A DNA stretch of 64,000 nucleotides from an uncultured Elusimicrobiales bacterium (GCA_944324115.1 CALUVB010000023.1:1-64000), one strand, 5' to 3'. Numbered from the stretch's first letter, positions 16,978 to 27,065 are shown. Notes: a model not told the origin generated them from the letters alone. Translations and numbers: made by a program.

Positions 16978-17967
16978 TTATTTTTCCAAGGCTTCCAACA
17001 TGGCAGGCACCACTTCATACAGGTCGCCCTGTACGGCGTAATGCGCCAGCTTCATAATAGGCGCCTCCGGGTCTTTGTTAATAGCCACAAGGATATCCGC
17101 CCCGGAACAGCCCGCCATATGCTGAATTTGGCCCGAAATGCCGCATGCAATATAGAGCTTGGGCTTTACAGTACGGCCCGTTAAACCGATTTGGCGGCGG
17201 TATTCTATCCAGCCGCTGTCCACCGGAGCGCGCGACGCCGCCACCGCGCCGCCCAGCCGTTTGGCCAGTTTTTCCAGCAAGACAAATCCTTCCGCTTTGC
17301 CCAGCCCGCGCCCGCCAGCTACAATCACTTCTGCTTCCGACAAATCCAGCCCTTCGCCTTCACTTTTAATAAACTTCAAAAATTTAGCCAAAGACGTAAA
17401 ATTCCGCTCATCAAAAGCAAATTCCACCACTTCGCCGTTTCTTCCTGGCATATGCGGCGCTTTTGCATACGCCATCGGCCGCAGAGAGCACATCTCCGGG
17501 CGCGTATGAGCGCAGGTAATGGTAGCCATCAAGTTGCCCCCAAAAGTCGGGCGTGTGGCATGCAGCTGTCCGTCATCTTTATTAATAACTACTTCCGTAG
17601 CGTCTGCCGTCAAGCCAGTACCGGCAAAAACCGCCGTCTTGGCAGAAAGGGAGCGGCCCATATTGGTGGCGGGGAGCAAAAACTTGTTTGGCTTATACTG
17701 CTTAATCATGCCCGCCAAAGTTTTGGCATACACGTCATCTATATAATTTTCCAGTTGCGGTGCGTCGCACACATACACCACATCAGCTCCATGCTCAAAC
17801 ATATCCGATACAAACTTTTTAACGTCTTTGCCCAACAGCACCGCGCAAAGCTTTTCCCCCAGCGCGTCTGCCAAACTGCGCCCGGCGTTCAACAATTCAT
17901 AAGCCGTAGGGCTTAGCTTGCCCCGCGACACTTCTGCCAAAATCCATACGTTTTTCCAATCTTTCAT
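16978..17967 (-). CDS. etfA: Electron transfer flavoprotein, alpha subunit
   Basis: This is a 329-residue protein. The FAD domain in the C-terminal half shows VIVAGGRGLGKAEGF, AASRAPVDSGWI, QIGLTGRTVKPKLYIACGISG and QHMAGCSGADILVAINKDPEAPI. It forms a dimer with EtfB and carries electrons from or to an acyl-CoA dehydrogenase. Last gene of the operon, 49 bp after etfB, with an AGAGAG site, and followed by a strong terminator. Confidence 0.94.
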   Translation of the reverse strand: MKDWKNVWILAEVSRGKLSPTAYELLNAGRSLADALGEKLCAVLLGKDVKKFVSDMFEHGADVVYVCDAPQLENYIDDVYAKTLAGMIKQYKPNKFLLPATNMGRSLSAKTAVFAGTGLTADATEVVINKDDGQLHATRPTFGGNLMATITCAHTRPEMCSLRPMAYAKAPHMPGRNGEVVEFAFDERNFTSLAKFLKFIKSEGEGLDLSEAEVIVAGGRGLGKAEGFVLLEKLAKRLGGAVAASRAPVDSGWIEYRRQIGLTGRTVKPKLYIACGISGQIQHMAGCSGADILVAINKDPEAPIMKLAHYAVQGDLYEVVPAMLEALEK

Positions 17968-18016
17968 AAAATACTCTCTGTTTTAAAATCAACCGCCCGA
18001 CACGCGCCGCGCAAGG

Positions 18017-18814
18017 TTAAATATATTTGTTTTCCTTCAGCAATTCCACCAATTTGGCGGCTTTTTCTTTGCCGTTGGCCCCCTCTACCGCTACGGCGTT
18101 GGCGTCGCGCTTGGGAGCAAAAGATTTGACCACGCGGGTTGGGCAGTTTTTTACGCCCAGCTTGGTTTTATCGGCCGCGATATCGTCTGCAGTCCATTTA
18201 ACCACTTCGGCTCTTTTTGCCGCCATGCGGCCTTTGACGCTGCACACGCGGGGATTGCTGATTTCTTTGACCACACTGATAACGCACGGATAAGGCAACT
18301 CCAGCACCTCAGTGCCGTCTTCGGTCAGACGTTCCACCGTAATACTTTTCTCTCCCGCTTCTACCACACGGCGTACAAAAGCGGCATTGGGCAAGCCCAG
18401 CCAAGCGGAAATCTGCGGGCCGATGTGTCCGGTATCGCTGTCATTTGTTTGCTTGCCGCAAATAATTAAATCTATATTTTGAATGGAATTGATTTTCTCC
18501 ACCCCTTTAGACAAAGCATAACTGGTGGACCAAGTGTCCGATCCGGCAAAAGCCATATCGCCCAGCTGATAGACCTTGTCTGCCCCGCGGGCAATACTGT
18601 CGCGCAATACATTTTCCGCCGCCGGAGGCCCCATGGTAATAACAGACACTGTACCGCCCAGCTGCTCTTTTAGCGTGACGGCTTCTTCCAGAGCGTATTC
18701 GTCAAAGGGATTCATCGCGCTTTCAGCCCCGGAGCGGATTAAGCAGCCGGTAGCCGGGTCAATTTTCACATTGTCAGACTTGGGGGTTTGTTTGACGCAA
18801 GCTAAAATGTGCAT
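18017..18814 (-). CDS. etfB: Electron transfer flavoprotein, beta subunit
   Basis: This 265-residue protein begins MHILACVKQTP and shows the nucleotide-binding region MNPFDEYALEEA and ICGKQTNDSDTGHIGPQ near residue 120. The latter is closer to the DGDTAQVGP-type motif of anaerobic, often electron-bifurcating Etfs than to the mitochondrial type (recalled; bifurcation would need testing). It starts 2 bp after the acyl-CoA dehydrogenase stop, with GGAG inside that junction. Partner of EtfA just downstream. Confidence 0.94.
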   Translation of the reverse strand: MHILACVKQTPKSDNVKIDPATGCLIRSGAESAMNPFDEYALEEAVTLKEQLGGTVSVITMGPPAAENVLRDSIARGADKVYQLGDMAFAGSDTWSTSYALSKGVEKINSIQNIDLIICGKQTNDSDTGHIGPQISAWLGLPNAAFVRRVVEAGEKSITVERLTEDGTEVLELPYPCVISVVKEISNPRVCSVKGRMAAKRAEVVKWTADDIAADKTKLGVKNCPTRVVKSFAPKRDANAVAVEGANGKEKAAKLVELLKENKYI

Positions 18815-18816
18815 AC

Positions 18817-20046
18817 TTATTCTCCTTTGGCGGCATACTCTTTGATCAACGCCGCGATGATTTCATTTTTCTGAATATGAACGGTACCTTCGTAAATTTG
18901 AGTAATTTTTGCATCACGCATATATTTCTCCAGCGGAAAATCGCGCATATAGGCCACGCCGCCGCACAGGGTGACGCATTCGTCTGCCACTTCCATAGCG
19001 GTATTGGCGCAGAACAATTTAGCCATCGCACTGTATTTAGTCCAGCGGCCGCCTTTGATTTTTTTCAACTCATCATGCACGCTGGTACCATTTTCCAGCG
19101 CGGCTTGGACCGCGGGCAAAAATTCCGTATCCATGCGGTGCGTAATACTGTACACCAATGCGCGGCCCGCTTCCGTTTTGGCGGCCAATTCTGCCACCTT
19201 ATGCGCCAACGCCTGGAACGTAATAATGGGTTGTCCAAATTGTTTGCGCGTACGCAAATAAGGCACCGTTTCATCTAATGCGCCTTGGGCAATACCCACC
19301 GCCTGCGCCGCCACGCCCGGGCGGGAATAATCCAGCGTTTCCTGCACATACAACAGGCCGCGGCCTTCGCTGCCCAGCAGGTTTTCCTTCGGTACGCGGA
19401 CATTTTCAAAAATCAGCTCATAGGTCGGGTTGGTGCGGATACCCATTTTTTCTTCTTTCTTGCCAAAAGAAAAACCGGGCGTACCCTTTTCTATAACTAA
19501 CAGGGAAATGCCACGCGCGCCCCGTGAAGGATTGGTATTGACGGCGACGGTGTAAAAGTCAGCCTCTTTGCCGGTGGAAATAAAGTGTTTGGTGCCGTTG
19601 ACTATGTAATAGTCTCCGTCTTTTAAAGCAGTGGTCTTTAACGAGCTGGCGTCGGAGCCGGCTTCCGGCTCGGTCAAGGCAAAGGCCCATAATTTTTTAC
19701 CGCTGGCCAAATCGTAACACCAACGCTCGCGCTGTTCTGCGGTGGCGGCTAAAAACATCGGTATCGCCCCCAACGCAGACGTACCCGGCGTCAAGGCCAA
19801 CCCCGCGCATACACGGGAAAGCTCCTCAAAAGCCATCGCCAGGCAGGTAATCCCCCCGCCCAAGCCACCGTATTTTTCAGGCAGCCACAGGCCAAACATA
19901 CCGCTTTTGCGGAATTCTTCGTACATCTCTTTGGAAAATTGTTCCTTGGCGTCCATTTCCGCGCGCAGGGGTTTCAGCTTCTTTTGGGCCAGTTCGCGGG
20001 TGGCGTTTAAGGTTTCCTGCTCCATTTCATTAATCGCGTAATCCAT
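18817..20046 (-). CDS. Acyl-CoA dehydrogenase
   Basis: This 409-residue flavoprotein of the butyryl/short-chain class oxidises, or with bifurcating Etf reduces, an acyl-CoA. Seen are the FAD-binding WAFALTEPEAGSDAS near residue 117, TRKQFGQPI near 252, CVTLCGGVAYMRDFPLEKYMRD and ITQIYEGTVHIQ. The last places the catalytic Glu in the IYEG position used by butyryl-CoA dehydrogenases. The directly following etfB-etfA are its electron partners. Thiolase, hydroxyacyl-CoA dehydrogenase and crotonase are not nearby, so the pathway is open. It overlaps the glycosyltransferase stop by one base, an odd partner. Confidence 0.92.
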   Translation of the reverse strand: MDYAINEMEQETLNATRELAQKKLKPLRAEMDAKEQFSKEMYEEFRKSGMFGLWLPEKYGGLGGGITCLAMAFEELSRVCAGLALTPGTSALGAIPMFLAATAEQRERWCYDLASGKKLWAFALTEPEAGSDASSLKTTALKDGDYYIVNGTKHFISTGKEADFYTVAVNTNPSRGARGISLLVIEKGTPGFSFGKKEEKMGIRTNPTYELIFENVRVPKENLLGSEGRGLLYVQETLDYSRPGVAAQAVGIAQGALDETVPYLRTRKQFGQPIITFQALAHKVAELAAKTEAGRALVYSITHRMDTEFLPAVQAALENGTSVHDELKKIKGGRWTKYSAMAKLFCANTAMEVADECVTLCGGVAYMRDFPLEKYMRDAKITQIYEGTVHIQKNEIIAALIKEYAAKGE

Positions 20047-21287
20047 TATTTTTTCTCTCCCGTGGGATTAGTAAATTTGCGCCGGGCGCCATATTTGCGG
20101 CGGCGGAAAAAGGGTTTCTTCCCGCTGCGTTTGCGCGGACACAGGGAGCGGTAAAGCTGTTCCTGACGGCGTATCATCACCGGCACGGCAAACTCTCCAA
20201 AGTCACGCCGGGAAATATTATCTTTAAAACGCTCCCGCAAGCCGTTATTGCGCAGCAAAGCCTTGATTTTTTCGGCCAAGGCGGAAATATCGTTTACTTT
20301 GACCAAAAAGCCGGTGCGGTTATCGGACACTACTTCACTAATACCATCAACGTCATAACAGACCGCCGGCACCCGGTGGGCCTGTGCTTCCAAAACGGAC
20401 ATAGGCACCCCTTCTCGCAACGAGGTGCTGGCATATACGTCAGCTATAGCCAGCAGCTCATCTGTGTCCCCTCTCCAACCGGGGAAAAGAATATGCCGTT
20501 CAATACCCAAATGGGCCGCCAAACTGGTCGCCGCTTCTTTAAGCGGACCGTCACCCGTATAAATAAAGCAGACATTTTTCATCTGCCCCAGCACTTTATA
20601 AGCAGCCAGCACAAAATGAATAGGATTTTTAAGCGGTTTAAAATTGGCAATAGAAAGCACCACCCGTGCAGCGGGCGGAATTTTAAGAGAGGCTTTTTTT
20701 GAAGCCGGATTAAAATTGGGCGGCAGTTTGCGTTCAAAGTCTATGCCGGCGCGGATAATCTCACTGCGTACGCCTTTGCCAATGCCCAACTGGGCCGCTT
20801 CGGCGGCGTTTTTCTTAGACACAAACACCAATACATGGGTTAAAGAAGAACAGAACTTTTCTGTTTTGACAAAAAAGTCAAAATGTTTTTCTCCTTGTTC
20901 TTTGGCAAAACCAAGTCCGTGAAAGGTATGCACCACCTTCGCTTTGCGCCAGAAAATACGCGCCGCTATACGCCCCAGCACACCGGCTTTAGGAGAATTG
21001 GTATGGATAATATCGGGGCGGATTTTGCGCATCAAAAGCCCCATTTGCACCAACGCCACCGCATCATGCAGGCAATAGCGCGGGTGCACATCATGTTTTA
21101 AAGCCGGGATAAAAAACAAATTTTTTACTTCTCTTTTTGTTTTGCCGTCTAAACGACCGCCTTTCCCCGCCGCCAAATAAGGTTCAAATTCCCGTTTATC
21201 CAGCCGCTTCATCGTAGTCAGCACGCTGTTTTGCGCGCCGCCTTGGTCCAGGGCGGTAATAAAGTATAAAATCTTCGTCTTAGCCAT
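20046..21287 (-). CDS. GT4-family glycosyltransferase
   Basis: This 413-residue enzyme has two Rossmann-like domains. The N-terminal domain has ITALDQGGAQNSV for acceptor binding. The C-terminal domain has SIANFKPLKNP, IYTGDGPLKE, LFPGWRGDTDELLAIADVY and TSLREGVPMSVLEAQAHRVPAV, the EX7E-like donor motif of GT4 enzymes. It presumably adds a sugar to an envelope glycan or lipid at the inner face of the membrane; donor and acceptor are unknown. The last ~35 residues are very basic (RKRSGKKPFFRRRKYGARRK), which may bind acidic lipid. It is coupled to the upstream SpoIID gene by a TGATG overlap. Confidence 0.87.
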   Translation of the reverse strand: MAKTKILYFITALDQGGAQNSVLTTMKRLDKREFEPYLAAGKGGRLDGKTKREVKNLFFIPALKHDVHPRYCLHDAVALVQMGLLMRKIRPDIIHTNSPKAGVLGRIAARIFWRKAKVVHTFHGLGFAKEQGEKHFDFFVKTEKFCSSLTHVLVFVSKKNAAEAAQLGIGKGVRSEIIRAGIDFERKLPPNFNPASKKASLKIPPAARVVLSIANFKPLKNPIHFVLAAYKVLGQMKNVCFIYTGDGPLKEAATSLAAHLGIERHILFPGWRGDTDELLAIADVYASTSLREGVPMSVLEAQAHRVPAVCYDVDGISEVVSDNRTGFLVKVNDISALAEKIKALLRNNGLRERFKDNISRRDFGEFAVPVMIRRQEQLYRSLCPRKRSGKKPFFRRRKYGARRKFTNPTGEKK

Positions 21288-23563
21288 CAGTGTAATTCTC
21301 CGGTTTGTGTATCAAGAATACGGGCATTAGGGAAATAATATTTAATAATGCCCTGGTAATCGCTTCCGTCTCCAGCCAATCCTTCCGCTCCGGCTACGCA
21401 CAGCCCAACCCCTGTGCCGCTGTCATATCCCCGCACTAATACGCGTTGGATATTTTTACCTTTATACATGGGCACCATATCAAAAAAAGTGGAAGGCATT
21501 GTACCGGCACTGAGCAGATAAGCCACTTCTTGCGGAGTTTGGGCCAAATAGCTTCCTTTACTGCCTTCAAAACGCATAGACAGAACACGGCCTTGCGGTG
21601 AAAGCTTCTGCGGCACCAAGGCGCGCAAGCTGCCTATTTCCGCACGCGCATTAACCCGCGCCGCAATTTCGGCTCCGTCATAGAGGTACACCCATTTCAC
21701 GGCAGACCATTGGGTCGGATCCTGCGGAGTAGAATACAAATCCGCCGGAGGATTAGAAAGCATATATTTGGAAAGGTTGGCCGGGGAATATGTGTAATTG
21801 GGGCGGTTCTCCGTATTGCCGACATTGTCATAAGATACGGGACCGCACGAAGCATAATACCCCAGATTCGTATTGGAAAGCTCCAGCCCGCGGGAAGATT
21901 TAACCGCCTCCAACATGGGCTGTACGGTTAAATTAATGCCTTTAAATTTAAAATATACGTCGTTATCCGTAATATGATAAGGTTGATCTGCATTCTGCTG
22001 GGCCGCCTCTTGCAAAGCCGCGCGGAACACTACTGCCAAAGCTTGCAAGGCGGCGGGCTCTTTAATCTCTCGCGCCTGTGTAGCCAGCAAAGCCGGGATC
22101 AAATCTTCCGCCATCACCTCATTAACCAGCAGCATGCCTTCAGCCACCGGCAGCACCAACAAATCTCCTTTCAACTCCTTATCGCTAAAATCCGCCGCAA
22201 ACAAATCCGCCGCTGCTGCATCTTTTACAAGCAGGGTTTTTTCTTCTTTAACCGGGCGGATTACAAAAGGCCTCCGGGCAGAAAATTCCACATGGCCGCG
22301 GGCATCTTTAAAGTCAATTCCTTTGGTTTGCTCATTAAACTCCAGCACGCGTGTCACATAAGAAGGAGATTTTAACACTTCCCCCAACCGCTCGTCCCAT
22401 ACGCTCATTACGCCCGACGCCATCAGCGTAACACGTTTAAGCGCCACCGGCTGCTGCCAGCGGTCTGCATACAAAGCCATTTTAATTTTCTCAGAAGGAA
22501 CGGAAGCCAATTCCTGCACGATAGGCTGGTCTAAACGCAAATAAAACAGGTAAGCGGCCGGATCTGCCTGTAAATCTTCTGCATATTGAGCCACTTTCTT
22601 GCCGGCTTTTTCATTGGTGGGATCCAAACTGAAAAGAGTGGAATAATATTGAAAAGAAGCTGTTTTATTTTCTTTATCCTTTTCAGACAATTGCGCCAGA
22701 AGCTGCATAGCCGGATAATTATGTCCGTCGTGGCTCAAAGCCTGCTGCAAAAATACCGGAGCCAATTTGCGCGAATCTTTGCGCGAAGCGGCCACTTGGC
22801 CCATCATATAAGCCGCAAAAGAAATTAAATACGGATTAGACGTATAAATATATTGGAAATCAGAAGATGCTTGGGCTTTATCGCCTTCAAAATAATAAGC
22901 CAGCGCCGTACCTAATTTAGCCGACGAAGCATATTCAAAGTCAGCCGTCAGATACAGCATATCCGCAAATGATTTGCGCGCCTGTTTATACTTGCCGGCT
23001 GCAAACAGAGTCCAACCGCGCGTAAGTTCTATAAAGGGGTCTTCCGGAGCAAGCCGCGCTGCTTTATCAATATACGACAAGGCTTGCTTAACCAGCCCAC
23101 GCTGCAAAGAAAGCACAGAAAGCTCCAAATTGGCTTGTGCCGCTACGGCAGGATCTTCGGCATTTTCAAAGGCTTTATAGGAAAAATAACACTCGTCATT
23201 ATCCCCCTCTGCGCATTTTTCCGCTACCGCTTGCAAAGGCTGGGGCAAAGCATAATCCAACACTGTAGAGTGCAAAATAGTATCGTTTAATTGCAAATCC
23301 ACCCGCGCGACAAGCGCGCTTTTCTTCACCGCGCCAACTGTATGTTCCTCTCCCGGCTCAGGGGAAGACTGCTCTTCATAAGTCACTTCTCCCACTGCCG
23401 GAGCGGAAGCAGCAGGCGCAGCAGCCTCTGTCTGCGGCGCAGAAGCCAAGACGGCCGGTTCTGCCGCAGCATTTGTCTGCGGTGCAGCAGAAACGGCCGC
23501 CGCAGCCAAAGAAGGCATTACCAGCAACGCAAAAACAGCACACAGCGTGGTTTGTTTTCTCAT
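21287..23563 (-). CDS. Secreted TPR / SpoIID-domain protein, divergent
   Basis: This 758-residue exported protein has a signal peptide (MRKQTTLCAVFALLVMPSLA), an Ala/Pro-rich linker (residues ~25-90) and TPR-type helices (~130-360). The C-terminal SpoIID/LytB-type domain keeps VNEVMAEDLIPALL, AALQALAVVFRAAL and GVGLCVAGAEGLAGDGSDY..IIKYYFP, but the core GVV.EMP signature is much eroded. SpoIID enzymes cut glycan strands of peptidoglycan; catalytic competence here is uncertain. The open frame begins 36 codons earlier, but the ATG at 23563 fits both the signal peptide and the 6-nt leaderless promoter rule. First gene of the operon. A better-conserved homolog is encoded at 44050. Confidence 0.78.
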   Translation of the reverse strand: MRKQTTLCAVFALLVMPSLAAAAVSAAPQTNAAAEPAVLASAPQTEAAAPAASAPAVGEVTYEEQSSPEPGEEHTVGAVKKSALVARVDLQLNDTILHSTVLDYALPQPLQAVAEKCAEGDNDECYFSYKAFENAEDPAVAAQANLELSVLSLQRGLVKQALSYIDKAARLAPEDPFIELTRGWTLFAAGKYKQARKSFADMLYLTADFEYASSAKLGTALAYYFEGDKAQASSDFQYIYTSNPYLISFAAYMMGQVAASRKDSRKLAPVFLQQALSHDGHNYPAMQLLAQLSEKDKENKTASFQYYSTLFSLDPTNEKAGKKVAQYAEDLQADPAAYLFYLRLDQPIVQELASVPSEKIKMALYADRWQQPVALKRVTLMASGVMSVWDERLGEVLKSPSYVTRVLEFNEQTKGIDFKDARGHVEFSARRPFVIRPVKEEKTLLVKDAAAADLFAADFSDKELKGDLLVLPVAEGMLLVNEVMAEDLIPALLATQAREIKEPAALQALAVVFRAALQEAAQQNADQPYHITDNDVYFKFKGINLTVQPMLEAVKSSRGLELSNTNLGYYASCGPVSYDNVGNTENRPNYTYSPANLSKYMLSNPPADLYSTPQDPTQWSAVKWVYLYDGAEIAARVNARAEIGSLRALVPQKLSPQGRVLSMRFEGSKGSYLAQTPQEVAYLLSAGTMPSTFFDMVPMYKGKNIQRVLVRGYDSGTGVGLCVAGAEGLAGDGSDYQGIIKYYFPNARILDTQTGELH

Positions 23564-23578
23564 ATACAAATTATAACA
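23564..23578 (-). promoter_or_regulatory. Extended -10 with leaderless start (SpoIID operon)
   Basis: TGTTATAAT (23578-23570), then TTGTAT (6 nt), then ATG. No Shine-Dalgarno. The predicted +1 coincides with the start codon. Confidence 0.62.
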
Positions 23579-24019
23579 AATTGGGAACAGCGGGAAACGC
23601 CTATCACCGCGGCTGGATTGATTTTCCTCAATTACGGGAGTGGGATAATATTTATATATTTTTCTTAGCACACGGCTTTATACGTCCCTTGCCGCCGTTT
23701 CCCTACTCTCACCGTAAAAAAAGACCTATCCGCTGTTTCTGCGGCTTCCGTAACACTCCGCCGGCGCAACTGCTGCGCTATAGTGCCAAGACGCCCGGGC
23801 TCATGAGGCGGCAGGCTTGGCCCTGCACAAATGCTTGAACCGCCCGGACAAATTGCAAAAGAGCATATATTTTATAAGCCTCTTGAAAGAAAAAACAGTA
23901 TGTAGGAAAATCACCAACAGATAGAATCAAGAAAGAGCTGACACGCAACTCTTTACATCATGTGCAACAGCAATAAACCTCCCCGCCCCAGCCGGAGTGG
24001 TCCCTGGACAAAATAAATA
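23579..24019. other. Intergenic region without evident gene
   Basis: About 440 bp between the SpoIID-operon promoter and the terminators after lon. Some GC-rich stretches (23690-23830), but no ORF with coding character in either direction and no recognised RNA. Confidence 0.45.
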
Positions 24020-24085
24020 TCCCCCAGCCTAGCTGGGGGTTTTCACAACATACAAAAACCCGCTCCTCTACAGAGCGGGTTTTTC
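24020..24085 (-). terminator. Double terminator of lon
   Basis: First hairpin on the minus strand: AACCCGCTC / GAGCGGGTT class (24058-24081) followed by TTTTTG. Second hairpin: CCCCCAGC / GCTGGGGG (24021-24038). The link TGTTGTGAAA between them recurs at 29742-29760. Confidence 0.85.
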
Positions 24086-24133
24086 TTTTGCTTACAAAAT
24101 ACGCTTCAGCCACAGCTGAACACTTTACCCAGC

Positions 24134-26752
24134 TTATTTTTTACGGCGGCCGGCGGTGCGTGATTGAGCAGAGCGGGATTTCTGCTTTCTCATTCCGCTT
24201 CTATTGCCAACTGAACGCATATTGGAAACGTAACGCCGCGCATTCTTCCCTGCAGCAGCTCGTTTGACGGCGTTTTTGGCCGTTTTAGACGCCGCGGCAG
24301 CAGAAACGCCCTTTTTCCCGGCAGGCTTTTTGGAAGCGACAGCTGTGGAAGTCTTTTTGCTTTTTTTAGACGGCTTCTTGTCCCCATGGAAAGCTGAGAC
24401 GGAAGCGGATTTGGGCGCCTTATACCCTTCCAAAGCCAATGGGAGCACCTCGTCCATATGTTTGACTGGGATTAACGTCAGCTCTTTACGCACTTTTTCC
24501 GGCAGCTCCGACACATCTTTTTCATTCGTATGCGGGAACAGAATGGTCGTGACACCTTCCCGGTAAGCAGCTAAGAACTTTTCTTTTATTCCCCCTACCG
24601 GCAACACACGGCCCGTAATGGTGACTTCTCCGGTCATAGCCAGCTTTTTCTTAACCGGCAGCCCGGCCAACAAGCTGACCAGGGCAGTCGTAACCGTAAT
24701 ACCGGCAGACGGGCCGTCCTTGGGCACGGCGCCTTCGGGGAAGTGAATATGAAAGTCCGTATGGTCAAAGTTCACCCCTTTGCCAAAACCGCGGCTGCGC
24801 GCATAAGTCAGCGCCGCACGCACGGATTCTTTCATCACATTTCCCAACATGCCCGTCAAGATAAGTTGTCCTTTACCCGGCAGTTTGGTGGCTTCTATAG
24901 ACAAAGTTTCGCCCCCCACGCTGGTCCAAGCAAGTCCGGTGGCAATACCGATGCCATTTTCTTCGGTAGCGAAGTTGGAATACTTTGGAACACCCAAAAA
25001 CTCATGTACGTTCTGAGCGCTTACCTCAACCGTTTTGCCGCCGTTTTCCACATACATTTTGGCGGCTTTTCGACACAAACTGCCTATTTCCCGCTCCAAA
25101 TTACGCACGCCGGCCTCACGCACATATTCGCGCATAATTAAGGCGACGGCTTCTTTGGAGATGCTCAGAGCGCCTTCTTTCAGCCCGTGCATTTTCATTT
25201 GTTTGGGAATTAAATAATGATCGGCTATTTCGTGCTTTTCATAATCGGTATAGCCGGAAAAATCTATGATTTCCAACCGGTCACGCAATGTATTGGGAAT
25301 ACCGGAGAGGGTATTGGCTGTGGTGATAAACATCACTTTAGACACATCATAAGGAACATCTAAAAAGTGATCCACAAAGTCTTTATTCTGCTCCGGGTCC
25401 AACAGCTCCAACAGGGCGGCGGCCGGATCTCCGCGCCAGTCTGATCCCATTTTGTCTATTTCATCTAACAGAAAAACGGGGTTGGAGCTTTTGGCTTTGC
25501 TAATACCCTGTATAATACGCCCCGGCATAGAGCCAATATAAGTGCGGCGGTGGCCGCGGATTTCGCTTTCATCACGCACGCCGCCTAAAGACATACGCAC
25601 AAATTTGCGCCCGATGGCCCGCGCAATAGACTTGGCCAAAGAAGTCTTGCCCACTCCCGGAGGCCCCACAAAGCACAGCACCGGGCCGTGCAAGCTCTTG
25701 GTCAATTTGCTCACGGCTATATATTCCAAAATACGTTCTTTGGGTTTATCTAAGCCGAAATGATCCTCGTCAAGCACTTTTTTGGCTTCGGCAATATCCA
25801 AGACATCTTGCGTGGTAATGTTCCACGGCATATTAACCAGCCAGTCCAAATAGGTGCGCGATACCGTGGCTTCCGGTGAGAACGGCGCCATTTTTTGCAG
25901 CCGGTCCACTTCTTTTTCCGCCGCTTCTTTGGCAACGGCAGGCAGGGCGTTTTTCTTAATTTTGGCCCGAATAGCGTCTAATTCTTTTTGGAAATCGTCT
26001 TTTTGGCTAAGCTCCTTCTGAATAGCCTTCATCTGTTCATTGAGATAATATTCTTTTTGGTTTTTCTCAATTTGGGCACGCACTTTGGAGTGGATTTTTT
26101 CTTCCAATCCCAAAATCTCCACTTCGCTGGTAATGAGTTTTAAAATTTTCTCCAACCGCGTTTTAATATCCGCCGCTTCCAAAATTTCCTGGCGCTGCTC
26201 CGTTTTAACCACCATATTGGAGGCAATCGTATCAGCCAGTTTGGAGGGATCTTCTATCTGACGCAAGAAAGACACCCCTTCCACCGCAATACGGCGCGAC
26301 ACGCGGGCATAATGGTCAAACTCATCTAACACTTTACGCATCAAAGCCTGCACTACGGGGCTGTTATCTTCTTTTTCCTCCACATAACTTACTGTAGCAA
26401 ACCAAGCATTGGTCAGCGGGTTCAGCTCCAGCTTTTCCACTTTTGCACGCACCAAGCCTTGCAAAAACACTTTAATAGAGCCGTCGGGCATTTTTAAAGA
26501 TTGGGTGATTTCACTCAATACCCCAAAATGATAAATGTCACTTTCTTTTGGATCGTCTATCTCCGCTGCTTTTTGCGAAAGGGCCAAAACATATTTGCCC
26601 GGAGCTTCCAACGCCAAATCAATGGCTACTATGGACTTCTCTCTGTCTACTGACAGGGGAAGCGACATGCCGGGAAACATCACCACATCTCGTATGGCTA
26701 CTGCCGGCACCACGGTAGGCAGGGAAAGGGTTTTTTTCATCGTTTCTTCCAT
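24134..26752 (-). CDS. lon: Lon protease (LonA) with basic C-terminal tail
   Basis: This is an ATP-dependent serine protease of 872 residues. It has the N-terminal substrate domain, the AAA+ module (Walker [10 protein letters not shown] near 355, [10 protein letters not shown], sensor ITTANTL) and the Ser-Lys protease domain ([10 protein letters not shown] with the catalytic Ser, then [19 protein letters not shown] with the Lys). After the usual end there is an extra tail of about 94 residues (from [10 protein letters not shown]), with 29 Lys/Arg and one acidic residue, rich in Ala and Ser like histone H1 tails. The start chosen (MEETMKK) has GGAGAG 4 nt upstream; an in-frame ATG lies four codons earlier. 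Promoter and CIRCE-like element suggest heat-shock control by HrcA. Confidence 0.94.
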   Translation of the reverse strand: MEETMKKTLSLPTVVPAVAIRDVVMFPGMSLPLSVDREKSIVAIDLALEAPGKYVLALSQKAAEIDDPKESDIYHFGVLSEITQSLKMPDGSIKVFLQGLVRAKVEKLELNPLTNAWFATVSYVEEKEDNSPVVQALMRKVLDEFDHYARVSRRIAVEGVSFLRQIEDPSKLADTIASNMVVKTEQRQEILEAADIKTRLEKILKLITSEVEILGLEEKIHSKVRAQIEKNQKEYYLNEQMKAIQKELSQKDDFQKELDAIRAKIKKNALPAVAKEAAEKEVDRLQKMAPFSPEATVSRTYLDWLVNMPWNITTQDVLDIAEAKKVLDEDHFGLDKPKERILEYIAVSKLTKSLHGPVLCFVGPPGVGKTSLAKSIARAIGRKFVRMSLGGVRDESEIRGHRRTYIGSMPGRIIQGISKAKSSNPVFLLDEIDKMGSDWRGDPAAALLELLDPEQNKDFVDHFLDVPYDVSKVMFITTANTLSGIPNTLRDRLEIIDFSGYTDYEKHEIADHYLIPKQMKMHGLKEGALSISKEAVALIMREYVREAGVRNLEREIGSLCRKAAKMYVENGGKTVEVSAQNVHEFLGVPKYSNFATEENGIGIATGLAWTSVGGETLSIEATKLPGKGQLILTGMLGNVMKESVRAALTYARSRGFGKGVNFDHTDFHIHFPEGAVPKDGPSAGITVTTALVSLLAGLPVKKKLAMTGEVTITGRVLPVGGIKEKFLAAYREGVTTILFPHTNEKDVSELPEKVRKELTLIPVKHMDEVLPLALEGYKAPKSASVSAFHGDKKPSKKSKKTSTAVASKKPAGKKGVSAAAASKTAKNAVKRAAAGKNARRYVSNMRSVGNRSGMRKQKSRSAQSRTAGRRKK

Positions 26753-26824
26753 AATACTCTCCATTCAAAAATCCTAACTCTTTGTCCTAGTTGCATCAAC
26801 CCCGCTTTAGGACTAGTTTTAGAA

Positions 26825-26853
26825 AGTATAGCACATTATTTTAAAATTAGCAA
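26825..26853 (-). promoter_or_regulatory. Sigma-70 promoter of lon
   Basis: TTGCTA (26853-26848), 17 bp, TATACT (26830-26825) with an extended TGC, on the minus strand. The -35 lies inside the CIRCE-like repeat. Confidence 0.72.
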
Positions 26854-26873
26854 GTTATTTCTATGAGTGCTAA
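26847..26873. promoter_or_regulatory. CIRCE-like HrcA operator at lon
   Basis: TTAGCAAGT, 9 nt, GAGTGCTAA. The known CIRCE consensus is TTAGCACTC-N9-GAGTGCTAA; one half is perfect, the other matches at six of nine positions, and the spacing is exact. It overlaps the -35 of lon, so HrcA binding would repress. Confidence 0.72.
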
Positions 26874-26941
26874 CTTTGCTTATAAATCAAAGACCTTCTC
26901 CGTCTAAAATAAAGCCCAAATCTACCCCTGTCGGCATCGCC

Positions 26942-26999
26942 AAATAGGTCTTTGGGCCTAAATATAAAAAGGCCCAAATTTCATTTAAATTAGGTCCAA
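26942..26999. promoter_or_regulatory. TAGGTC boxes and 9-bp inverted repeat upstream of secreted protein
   Basis: AAATAGGTC at 26942-26950 and TTAGGTCC near 26990 flank a perfect inverted repeat (TTTGGGCCT, 10 nt, AGGCCCAAA; 26951-26978). It lies 70-120 bp ahead of the gene at 27066 in a divergent intergenic region, so it is not a terminator of lon. TAGGwC sites also lie upstream of 28869, 39289 and 40376. Confidence 0.4.
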
Positions 27000-27065
27000 G
27001 GGCCCTGTAAAGATAGTTTTTAAAGAGATACATTAAAGATATAAAAACTTCTTTAGGAGGAAATC

